Shown one piece after another: positions 56,465 through 64,000 of a DNA stretch of 64,000 bases; position 1 is the stretch's first letter; each line of letters begins with the position of its first letter. The stretch is from Macrotis lagotis. Taxonomy: Eukaryota; Chordata; Mammalia; Peramelemorphia; Peramelidae. The translations under genes and the position numbers were made by a program. Location of the stretch: NCBI RefSeq assembly GCF_037893015.1, contig NC_133666.1, forward strand, positions 661,435,482-661,499,481, in the 5' to 3' direction. The notes under the pieces were generated by a model that made no database searches, was not told the DNA's origin, and was given only the letters and a program-made list of their open reading frames with translations.

Positions 56465-56837
56465 CTTCTTTCATTTATTCAGGTAGTAAACTGAATGATG
56501 ATCTGTGGTGGCTGGCCAGCTAGCTCTTGTCCCTCTAGGCAAATGCTGTTTACAACACTCTCCAAAGAGAACCTTTAAGAAAATTCAAGTGAATCTGAAC
56601 CCTACTGACCTACTGATGGATGGACAGATACTGAAAAAATTTGAGTCCCTAGGGAATATCCAGAATTCTAAGGTTGCCTGGTGAATAAGGGAAAGAATTT
56701 TGTATATTATAAGACAAAGTGTTATTATGATAAATATTAAATAACTAAAGTGCTCCTTCAGCAAACTGCATAAACATTTCTAAATGCAACCTGTGGGAAT
56801 CTGTGATTAGCTCATGCGTCCATATAAGATTAGGCAA

Positions 56838-57065
56838 CAATTTGGGTCAGCGAATGGAGTCCTAAACCTGGGAATAATAGGATTCAAATCCATCTTCAGA
56901 TACTTTGTAGCTGTATGACCCTGGTCAAGTCACTTAACTGCAATTTTCTGTTTTGGAAAATGGAGATAATAATGGCACCTATCTCCTAACATTGTAGGAG
57001 AGAGTTGAGATAATATCTGGAGATGTTGATGCAGGTTAAGTGTTATACAAATGTTAGTCATTATT
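56838..57065 (+). mobile_element. MIR-type CORE-SINE, near full length
   Basis: ATTCAAATCCATCTTCAGAT, CAAGTCACTTAACTGCAATT and AATGGCACCTATCTCCTAAC in order. 56465-56837 and 57066-57590 show nothing else except a G run (57133-57145). Confidence 0.65.
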
Positions 57066-57590
57066 ACCAAATCTGTTTCTATATTTTTAATCTCTTGAAA
57101 CATTTAAAAAAATTGTACCTATTATTTTTGTTGGGGGGGGGGGGGATTCCTGTGAGTAAACTCCCTCTACCAATGAATTGCCCGTGGGCAAAGAGAAAGT
57201 GCTGTGAGATCCACTTAGAGGATGTTTTAGATCCCTTTTCCATTATTCACATTCTTGTTATAATGGTATTAGAATCAGAAGGACTGAAATCAAGTTTTAC
57301 CACACACATTATTTACTAGCTGAGTAACCTTGGGGACTTTCACAGGAACTTGACTCTGAGGGAAAACCCAAAGGAAGTTTCCTCTGAATTTGCTTCCTCA
57401 TCTCTGGGCATTTTTATTGGTCATTTCTTAGGTCTGCTGAGATACTCTCTCCCTTCTCAGTTCTGCCTTTTGGATTCTCTGCCGTTTTAGCTAAAACCTC
57501 ATCTTCTGCAAAAAACACAGAACAATGCCAAACAAACTTTCTCAATCCCCTTTGTTGCTTAGTGCCTTCCCTCTGAAATGATCTCTAATT

Positions 57591-58140
57591 TAGCTGTATG
57601 TGAATGTAGGTATGTGTATTTTAAATATATATATAATACAATTATATATAAGAGATTCATGTATGTATCTGGACATACCCAAGTATGCAAATATTTACAC
57701 ATGTGCCTCTATAGAAATACTACATATATCTCTGTAAATAGGTCTCTATATGTGCATGTTTCCTTCTAAATAGATAGGTACTACATGTGTCTCTAGCTAC
57801 AGGTCCACAGAGATGCATTTGTAAGCATATATGTAGCTATAGAAATAGATACTTTATATATATCTCTATTTCAGTCTCTGCCTATATGTTTGCTTCTCTA
57901 TATACAAGTCTATATAGATACAATATATCTCTATAGAAGTTCCTAGATCTCTATGCTATGTATACATACATACTTAAAGATATAGGTTGCATGCAGCTCT
58001 CTCTCTCTAGGTCTCTATATATGCATATATATGGATGTACAAATAGAGATAGATACTACATGTATTTTTTACAAGTTCTTAGTATCTACAGAGATAGATC
58101 TCTAAACTGCATAAAGTTCTCTCTTGATGCATATTATAAT
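57591..58140. repeat. Long degenerate TATA/CTCTA simple sequence
   Basis: Over 500 bp of loosely repeated TATCTCTATA, TATATATAGATA and ACATACATACTTA-type sequence, too irregular for one unit length. Confidence 0.75.
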
Positions 58141-58310
58141 ATATATCTACATCTAGTCATGTATCTGACATCTATTTCTAGTTGTTTGCATGTTTTCTCC
58201 TCTATTAGAATATTAAGTCACTTGAGGAAAGCTGTTTTTTTTTTTTTTTTTTTTTGCCTTCTCTGTATCTCCAGCTTTTAGCACTCCTTACAATCTGCCT
58301 GGAAGACTTA
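58141..58310 (+). mobile_element. L2 3' end interrupted by a T run
   Basis: TTGTTTGCATGTTTTCTCCT, TTAAGTCACTTGAGGAAAGC, a run of about 21 T, then CTCTGTATCTCCAGC. Confidence 0.6.
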
Positions 58311-58554
58311 TACTGAGTAAGGTGCTCGGTAAAACTTCCAAAAGGTTAAAAAAGGGGAAGAGTTCTTGCTATTATTTGAATAACTTTGTCTTCTTTTGGG
58401 ATTGAGTATTAATCCACTTTTGGAACTATGACAAAGTGGTGAAGTGAGAACTGAATGACCCGGTCCTTGTCTCTCTTGGACTCCAAGAAGCAGGGGGCCA
58501 TACAGTATTAACTTCCGGAGGAGATATGCTAGAAATGGCAATGAATTCAGAGTT

Positions 58555-58830
58555 CTTTTGCTTCTTTGGATAAGCCTGGCCAGGTCACTTAATGTCTTGG
58601 ACCTCAGTTTCCCCATCAGTAAAATGAGAGGTCTAGATAAAACTACAGAACTAGGGCAAAAAGGGTCTTAGAGGTCATCAGATTTGGCCTCCTTGTTTTA
58701 CAAATGATAAATGTCAAGTCTTGTGAGGTCAAAGTGCCCTGCCTAAAGGTACACATAAGTCAGAGGCAAGATTTGAACCCATGTCCTTAGACATTAGAAT
58801 GCTCTTTCCATCTCACCAAGCTGCCTCCCT
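58555..58830. mobile_element. Old MIR pieces on both strands
   Basis: 58570-58650 plus strand (TTTCCCCATCAGTAAAATGA); 58650-58830 minus strand (AAGATTTGAACCCATGTCCT). Confidence 0.5.
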
Positions 58831-59069
58831 TTTGACCTCAGTTACACTCCTGTTTCTAGATTCTTCAAAAGTTGGCTTCTTAGGAAACCCACTTTTTTAG
58901 AGAAAAGTAGATTTTGAGGTTTAAGTCTAAAAATACACCAAAAACTTTGCCTCTCCCAGCCCCAGTCCTATTTACTCCTTTATCCATTTTCAGCCTCCTT
59001 AGCCAATCATTTAATTAGCCACTAACTTTCCACAAGCAGATATCAAGGCCAAACCACAGGATCCTACAG

Positions 59070-59108
<39 letters not shown>

Positions 59109-60049
59109 GGACAAGGTGCTTACAAAGCGACACTTCTGTTTACTGAACAAACAGGTTATCCAAGAACAAGTAGGTCCTGATAGAATCAGCCAGGCCCGGT
59201 TCTCTGGTTCTCTTAAGGTCCCCTTTGGCCATTCCTAAGCTTCCCCACTTAAGCACTAAGCAAAAGTTTGCTGGCCTAGTAAATCCTTAAGGGCAGTCAG
59301 AAATCGATTTTTCTGAGGTGCCCCCAAATCTCTGGTTTCATATCTAAGTCCTCTTAATTGATGGGGAAAAGGGGGGGGGGATTGAATGGTGCCTTTGACT
59401 CAGCCAATACCAAAGGCATCTGTATTTGTGAGCTTGGGTTGCCGCTTCATTGCTTCTGAGAAGCCAAGAATAAAACCTCTTTCCCAATCTCTTTCCTGGT
59501 TCCCTCCTCTTGGAGGGCCCAACGGTCTAGCCAGCAGTTTCTCCCCCCCCCCCCCCAAGCCTAAGTATAGGGTTAGACCCTTTGGTAAACAAGACCACCA
59601 TTGATCCTTCTATCCCAACAGCCCAACTGGTGTGGAAGGGCATGGAACTCCAATCTCCAAAGGACACCAGGGCCCTCCTAGTTCCTGTCTCCCCTCTGAA
59701 GACATGAAAAAAGGATGCTAAAACAAGATTACGGCCACAGTGTGTGTGCTTAGTAAACAAGGCTCCCTTTGCCTGAATTGTCCCCACCACCGACCTCTCA
59801 TGTTCAGTTGCTAAGATTCTCCTAAGTCTTTGTGTTGACTGCATGTCATTCTTATGTAACCTGCGATTCCATTATTCCGCCACCCTTGTAATCCACATCT
59901 CTCCTAGCTGGAAAGGGCGATCAGCCCATGTCCACAAACAGGGGAGCAGCCTCCCCTGAGCCTGCCGAGTCAATGGCTAAGAACAAAGTTGCTTTTTGGC
60001 CCCTCCACTCCATCGGAGAAAGGGCAAGTGGCCACCACAAGGGAGTATC
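58831..60049. other. Repeat-free flank downstream of FZD10
   Basis: Apart from (TC)n (59072-59103), a G run (59371-59379) and a C run (about 59544-59556), no repeat is recognised over 1.2 kb. This lies just beyond the inferred FZD10 3' end. Part could belong to a longer 3' UTR. Confidence 0.4.
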
Positions 60050-60616
60050 AGCAAACTAAAGAACATATTTTATTTTTTTTTAATAAAATAGTGGAGCATG
60101 AAAAATAATCATATGTTACAAATATGTACAAGTAAGAAACTGGGCTTTTCCAGCACAGCGAAGAGCAACACAATATACAATTTTTTTTTCCCCTTTGCCC
60201 GGCAAGTGCTTCTAAATCTATTCATGGCAAGAATTTGTTTAACAATGGAAAGAGTCAATAAGCCTTTGGGTGCCTTTGAATGATCCCTCTCTCCCCTCTC
60301 TCTTTTTTTCCACAAATCAGTCCAAACTTGTATAACATTGACTTGATTTCCATTAAAAAGCCACAAAATGTAACGCTCAAGGGTTTCGGAGGGCCAGACC
60401 TCTCAGTTCTTTTGTTAAGAGGGTTCTTTTGTGGTCTTTATGTACAGCAAAATACTTGTTTCTTTTTTCTTATTTCATGGTGGGAGAAAAAAAAATGTAT
60501 TGCACAGTATGCTACCCAGGGGTTTGCGGGTTTCTTTTGGGGTTTTTTTGGGGGGTGGGGTGGGGTGGGGTGGATGAAGTTTCAGTTTTAGCCAAAAAGT
60601 TTTGTGGAGGCTGTGG

Positions 60617-60657
<41 letters not shown>

Positions 60658-61307
60658 GTTCTCTCTAGCCTGAGGAGGGCTGCTCAAAAGGGGGAATTCT
60701 TTGCTTGGGCTGCTCCCCAGAAGTTGCTTTCTCACACGGGGAGGGCCATGACCGAGGGAGCGCCTCCGGAAGGGTGACTTGCTTACCCAGAAACATTAGG
60801 GGAGTGAGGGGGGAGGCATCAGGAGACCCTTAGGAGATTTCTCGGCTGTCCACGGGAGTTTTTTCCCTTCCTTTGCTGCTGGCTAAGGCAGAGGGCAAGC
60901 CTACTGAGATTTGATCCGGCTGGGTCGCATCTATATAAATATATCAACACACCTATGTACATAGATGTAGACAGGTAGACACCTATCTAACACGTCTGTA
61001 TGAGATAGGTCTACCCCCCCCTCCCAAGCTACTCCGATTTACCGACTCTCCAGAGCCCGTTTAATCGACGATAGAACTTTCGCGTCCATTTAACTAGAAG
61101 CGGATGGCAAGGGCCTGTCACTCGGGGTAATCATCACGATCTTTTTTTTTTTCCTTTAAGTTTAAAAATCCTCCCTCCCCTCCCATACTGTCTGGGAAGG
61201 GCCCCGGGGGCTTCGTTCGGGGATCGCCCTTTTCCGGGAGTCCCGGCCAAGTCCTTTCCTCCAGCGGGAGGGGGGCTCTCTCCCGCCGCCGCCCCCCCCT
61301 GGTCCCC
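60050..61307 (-). other. FZD10: FZD10 3' untranslated region (inferred extent)
   Basis: This stretch follows the FZD10 stop codon on the minus strand and holds no recognisable retroposon, unlike the DNA to its left. It runs to an AATAAA signal about 1.24 kb after the stop, a length that fits the roughly 1 kb 3' UTR I recall for mammalian FZD10. It contains a (GA)n tract in the sense direction (60653-60620) and a C-rich run (about 60590-60545). The boundary is inferred; an earlier ATTAAA lies at 61065-61060. Confidence 0.6.
60069..60074 (-). terminator. Poly(A) signal AATAAA, probable FZD10 3' end
   Basis: The minus strand reads AATAAA here, with an ATTAAA variant a few bases upstream (60084-60079). 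It is the first canonical hexamer I found downstream of the FZD10 stop. Cleavage would be expected about 10-30 bases further on, near 60040-60060. Confidence 0.55.
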
Positions 61308-63077
61308 TCACACGCAGGTGGGCGCCTGTGCGGCCGCCTCGTACTTCCCGTGCTGGGCTTTCTGGGGGTGCTGGGCTTTCTTGTAGAGGCCGCCGGCCGC
61401 GATGAGGGCGGGGGGCTTCCTGCGGCTCCGCTTCTTCAGGCTCCGGCTGCAGACGTTCTGCCAGGACTGCAGCGTCTTGGAGGTCCAGATCCAGACCCCG
61501 CTGGTGATGCCCACCACCAGGAGCATGAACGTCTTGACCATAAAGATCTCCACGGCCGGGATGGAGCTGCTCATGAGGCAGTCGGGGGCCTCGCCGCGCT
61601 CGTCCACCCGGCAGCGGCGCTGCGCCGCCAGCGCCTTCCAGCGCTCCATGTTGAGGCGCTCGTAGCAGTAGCAGGCGATGACGCAGGTGGCGGGCACCGT
61701 GTAGAGCACGGAGAAGACCCCGATGCGCACCATCAGCTTCTCCAGCTTGTCCGTGTTCTCGCCGCCGGTCTTCATCACCCTGCGGATGTGGAAGAGGGCC
61801 ACGAAGCCCGAGAGCAGGAAGGAGGTGCCCAGCACCAGGTAGCAGGCCAGGGGCACCAGCACGAAGCCCGTGAGCGCGTTCACGTCCATGCTGCCCACGT
61901 AGCAGAGCCCCGTCAGCTCGTCGCCCGCCACCCGCCGCGTCACCAGGATGGCGATGGTCTTGACGGCCGGAATGGCCCAGGCGGCCAGGTGGAAGTAGCT
62001 GCTGTGCGCCTCGATGGCCTCGTGGCCCCACTTCTTGCCGGCGGCCAGGAACCAGGTGAGGCTGAGGATGACCCACCAGAGCGAGCTGGCCATGCCGAAG
62101 TAGTAGAGCACCAGGAAGACCACGGTGCAGCCGGGGCTCTCCAGGCCCTCCTGGATCACGTAGAGGCGGCCGCCGTCGCGGTCGCAGGCGATGCTCTCGG
62201 CGCCGGCGAAGAGGCGGATGAGGTAGCCCACGGAGTAGACGCAGTAGCACATGGAGAGGAAGATGATGGGGCGCTCGGGGTAGCGGAAGCGCGGCGGGTC
62301 GATGAGGAAGGTGAGCACGGTGAAGGCGCTGGAGGAGAAGCAGAGCGCGGCCCACACGGCCAGCCAGACGGCGGCGAAGCGCTTGTCGGCGCGGCTCCAG
62401 TACACGTCCACGCCGGGCGCGCACAGGGGCGCGCAGGCCGCGCTCTTCTCCACGCGTCGGAACTTGCCCGGGTCGCCGCAGCCCGCGCGGCCCGGGCCGT
62501 CGGGGGGCCGCGGCGGCCGCTCGGCGGGGCCCGGGGCCCGCGGGGGCGGCGGCGGCGGCGGCGGCGGCCTGAAGAGCGGCGGGAAGAGGCCGGGGCCGCG
62601 CGCCGGCTCGTCGGAGCCGTTGTGGGGCGCCTCCATGCACAGGTAGTTGGGGTCGTTCTTGTTGGGCAGCTTGGCGCAGTCCAGCGAGTCGGGCCACCGG
62701 AAGTTGAACTGCTCCATGATGGGGGAGCACTTGAGCCGGGCCTGCTCACACATGACCCGGCAGGCGGGGATGGGGGTGGAGACCTGCTCCGTGCACATGG
62801 GCGCGTAGAGCGAGCAGAGGAAGAAGCGCAGGTGGCCGTGGCAGCCGTACTCCACCAGCGGCGCGAACTCGTGCAGCTGGATGGCCGCCTCCCGCTGGTC
62901 CTCGTGGCCCATCAGGTTGGGCATGCGCGTGCTGTTGTAGCCGATGTCCTTGCACATGGGGATGGCCACGGGCTGGCACTTGCCCTCGCCGGGCCGCTCG
63001 GCCTCCAGGGAGCCGATGGCCGCGCACGCCCCCAGCGCCTGCAGCAGCAGCCACAGGCGGGGCCCCGGGCGGCCCAT
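61308..63077 (-). CDS. FZD10: Frizzled-10, seven-pass Wnt receptor (single coding exon)
   Basis: This is a plasma-membrane receptor for Wnt ligands that signals through Dishevelled. The 589-residue frame is uninterrupted. It has a signal peptide (about 1-20) and a cysteine-rich Wnt-binding domain with ten cysteines (C34, C42, C79, C88, C95, C106, C110, C117, C134, C147). N-glycosylation sequons lie at N48 and N153, followed by a proline-rich linker (about 155-200). Seven membrane segments lie near 234-258, 269-292, 317-346, 361-379, 405-429, 449-473 and 507-531. The Dishevelled-binding KTxxxW motif is K534-W539, and the tail ends in T-C-V, a class I PDZ ligand. The N-terminus, CRD and C-tail match FZD10 rather than its paralogue FZD9. 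Human FZD10 has 581 residues as I recall it; the extra length here is in the linker, including nine consecutive prolines (171-179). The start is secure: an in-frame stop lies 14 codons upstream (63122-63120), and the ATG has G at -3 and G at +4. An intronless coding region is normal for this gene. Confidence 0.97.
   Translation of the reverse strand: MGRPGPRLWLLLQALGACAAIGSLEAERPGEGKCQPVAIPMCKDIGYNSTRMPNLMGHEDQREAAIQLHEFAPLVEYGCHGHLRFFLCSLYAPMCTEQVSTPIPACRVMCEQARLKCSPIMEQFNFRWPDSLDCAKLPNKNDPNYLCMEAPHNGSDEPARGPGLFPPLFRPPPPPPPPPRAPGPAERPPRPPDGPGRAGCGDPGKFRRVEKSAACAPLCAPGVDVYWSRADKRFAAVWLAVWAALCFSSSAFTVLTFLIDPPRFRYPERPIIFLSMCYCVYSVGYLIRLFAGAESIACDRDGGRLYVIQEGLESPGCTVVFLVLYYFGMASSLWWVILSLTWFLAAGKKWGHEAIEAHSSYFHLAAWAIPAVKTIAILVTRRVAGDELTGLCYVGSMDVNALTGFVLVPLACYLVLGTSFLLSGFVALFHIRRVMKTGGENTDKLEKLMVRIGVFSVLYTVPATCVIACYCYERLNMERWKALAAQRRCRVDERGEAPDCLMSSSIPAVEIFMVKTFMLLVVGITSGVWIWTSKTLQSWQNVCSRSLKKRSRRKPPALIAAGGLYKKAQHPQKAQHGKYEAAAQAPTCV
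62545..62568 (-). repeat. FZD10: CCG/CGG triplet repeat encoding polyproline in FZD10
   Basis: Repeated GGC on the plus strand encodes most of the nine consecutive prolines at FZD10 residues 171-179, in the extracellular linker between the Wnt-binding domain and the first membrane segment. Confidence 0.9.
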
Positions 63078-63284
63078 GGCGGCGGGACAGCGGCCCCGTC
63101 GGGGCGGCCCGGGCCCGCCTCAGAGCCGCTGGCCGCCGCCCATGCCCGGCCCGGGGCGGGCTCCCGCGGCGGCCGGCGGCGCGGACAAGTTTCCCGCGGC
63201 GCCGTCCGGGCGGACCCCGCTTCCCCCCCCCCCCCGCCCCGCCGGCCGGGCGCCCCCGCTCCTTCCCGCCGCCGCCGCCGCTCC

Positions 63285-63334
63285 GGCCCCGGCCCCGGCC
63301 CTGGCCCCGGCCCCGGCCCCGGCCCCGGCCCCGG
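63285..63334 (-). repeat. (GGGGCC)n hexanucleotide repeat in the FZD10 leader
   Basis: Eight hexamers read GGCCCC on the plus strand, the third ending in T instead of C. In the sense direction of FZD10 this is GGGGCC, the unit known from the C9orf72 expansion, which can form G-quadruplexes. The tract lies about 210-260 bases upstream of the start codon. Confidence 0.9.
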
Positions 63335-63439
63335 CTGCGAGCAGCTGCTCGGGGCCCAGGAGCGTCCGGAATAAGGAGCCGCGCGCGCGGGGAGGGGAGG
63401 GAGCGCAGGGCCGAGCGCGGCGGAGCCCGCCCCCGGCCG

Positions 63440-63472
63440 CCCGCCCCGCCCCGCCCCGCCCCGCCCCGCCGC
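63440..63472. promoter_or_regulatory. Tandem GC boxes, (CCCCG)n
   Basis: About six CCCCG pentamers in a row form overlapping Sp1/KLF-type GC boxes on the leader side of the FZD10 promoter. They may act as binding sites or simply be a GC-rich simple repeat. Confidence 0.55.
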
Positions 63473-63524
63473 CGCTTTGCATGAGAAAGCCGGCGCGGCC
63501 GCGGGGATTAGGGCGCCGGGACGG

Positions 63525-63560
63525 CCCCCCGCGCCCCCCGCGCCCCCCGCGCCCCCCGCG
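63525..63560. repeat. Nine-base tandem repeat CCCCCCGCG, four exact copies
   Basis: Four identical 9-bp units run head to tail in the FZD10 leader and promoter region. Runs of six C (six G in the sense direction) also give G-quadruplex potential. Confidence 0.85.
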
Positions 63561-63814
63561 GCGCGCGCTGTCTGGCCCCGAGCCCCGGCCTCCCCGCGCC
63601 GCGCCCGCATGGGCCGCGTCCATCTGGCCCCGGCCCCGCGCCCCGCGGCTCCCCCCCTCCCGGACCCCCCGGGCGGGCCGCGCTGCCCCCCGAGGGCCGG
63701 AGCCCAGAAGGGGAGGGGAGGGGAGCGCGGCCGGGAGGGGCTGCCTCCCCTTTCCCCCGCCCCCCTCGCTTTTATGGTGGGTTGGAGGGCGCTCCCAGGG
63801 GGAGGTGGGATTTG

Positions 63815-63823
63815 CCTTTTATA
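63815..63823 (-). promoter_or_regulatory. TATA box of the FZD10 promoter
   Basis: The minus strand reads TATAAAAGG, a near-ideal TATA box in GC-rich surroundings, about 740 bp upstream of the FZD10 ATG. A weaker CATAAAAG lies downstream at 63775-63768. The same site, read CCTTTTATAG on the plus strand, is one base off a CArG box, so SRF binding is an alternative reading. Confidence 0.6.
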
Positions 63824-63900
63824 GCCCCGGCCATAAACCCGGCCAGTTCCTCTCCGGGCCGGCACTCCGCAGCCCCGGCCCGGCCCGGGGGGAAGGGTCG

Positions 63901-63918
63901 CCTTTGAGACTTCAAAGG
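63901..63918. promoter_or_regulatory. Palindromic pair of TCF/LEF-like sites
   Basis: CCTTTGA and TCAAAGG form a perfect 7-bp inverted repeat with a 4-bp spacer. The right arm gives TTCAAAG, matching the TCF/LEF core WWCAAAG. The left arm, read on the minus strand, gives CTCAAAG, one base off. The pair lies about 80-95 bp upstream of the TATA box. Function is inferred from the motif only. Confidence 0.5.
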
Positions 63919-64000
63919 GACGGGGTGGGGCCCGCGGTAGTGGGATTTGGGGGCCTCAACAACCGAAAACATTTCAGAGACAACACCTCCTGCTCCTCCG

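Larger units (their letters stand above)
63078..63790 (-). other. FZD10: FZD10 5' leader (inferred), GC-rich with upstream AUGs
   Basis: This is the interval between the FZD10 start codon and a start site expected about 25-30 bp below the TATA box. It contains upstream ATGs at 63623, 63610, 63482 and 63143 on the minus strand. The ATG at 63143 opens a 7-codon frame ending at 63120. The ATGs at 63623 and 63482 share that frame and the same stop. The ATG at 63610 opens a 232-codon frame that overlaps the main start out of frame and ends at 62912. Short GC-rich tandem repeats fill much of the rest. The transcription start is not proven. Confidence 0.45.
61190..63960. promoter_or_regulatory. CpG island over FZD10 coding sequence and promoter
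   Basis: GC content and CpG frequency rise abruptly near 61.2 kb and stay very high to near the right edge, while the 60 kb to the left is AT-rich and CpG-poor. The island covers the whole coding sequence, the leader and the core promoter. Its high GC also creates long overlapping open frames on both strands that are not genes. Confidence 0.9.

Noticed and set aside
61162..62730. 522-codon minus-strand frame overlapping FZD10
   Set aside because: A shifted frame of FZD10, low-complexity Arg/Ala/Pro/Gly protein without any domain.
61350..63374. 674-codon plus-strand open frame antisense to FZD10
   Set aside because: It mirrors the FZD10 coding sequence in CpG-rich DNA, where stop codons are rare on all frames. 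Its composition (Ala, Gly, Arg, His-rich) has no domain. FZD10 on the other strand explains the sequence fully.
62912..63865. 317-codon minus-strand frame starting above the TATA box
   Set aside because: Its first ATG lies upstream of the likely transcription start, and the product is low-complexity. Only the part from 63610 is kept, as an upstream frame, not as a gene.

Overview
The window reads as nuclear DNA of a marsupial, most likely an Australian one and possibly a dasyurid. The main reason is about twenty copies of a tRNA-derived SINE with the structure of the WSINE1 family, together with many MAR1/MIR-type CORE-SINEs, marsupial-style L1 3' ends, L2 tails and a SINE with an RTE-like tail. 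Family names are from memory of the consensus sequences, not from a search. There are no bacterial or viral genes and I recognised no endogenous retrovirus.

Layout. From 1 to about 60.0 kb the window is intergenic. It holds old and young retroposons, microsatellites, and stretches with no recognisable repeat that may include regulatory elements. I found no convincing protein-coding exon there. The open reading frames in this part come from simple repeats, SINEs or chance. From about 60.05 kb to the right edge lies one gene on the minus strand: FZD10, an intronless Frizzled-class Wnt receptor. Its coding sequence is 63077 to 61308 (589 residues). The 3' UTR runs down to a poly(A) signal near 60070. 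A very GC-rich 5' leader and promoter extend to about 63.8 kb and beyond. The CpG island covers the whole coding sequence and promoter and starts sharply near 61.2 kb.

How the parts may work together. FZD10 is a seven-pass Wnt receptor. A TATA box (63823-63815) and, about 85 bp further upstream, a palindromic pair of TCF/LEF-type sites (63901-63918) suggest that the gene may respond to Wnt/beta-catenin signalling, as a feedback loop would. The leader holds upstream AUGs and a GGGGCC hexanucleotide tract, so translation may also be restrained. The 60 kb to the left is the gene's downstream flank. In other mammals the next gene on that side is PIWIL1, which is not seen here. Non-repetitive islands in the flank, such as 50.6-51.4 kb with three E-boxes at an exact 17-bp period, are candidate enhancers.

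I did not find a new multi-gene system. The most notable items are the (GGGGCC)n tract and paired TCF/LEF sites at the FZD10 promoter, the proline expansion in the receptor linker, a five-copy identical 81-bp repeat born from a SINE, and several readable nests of insertions.
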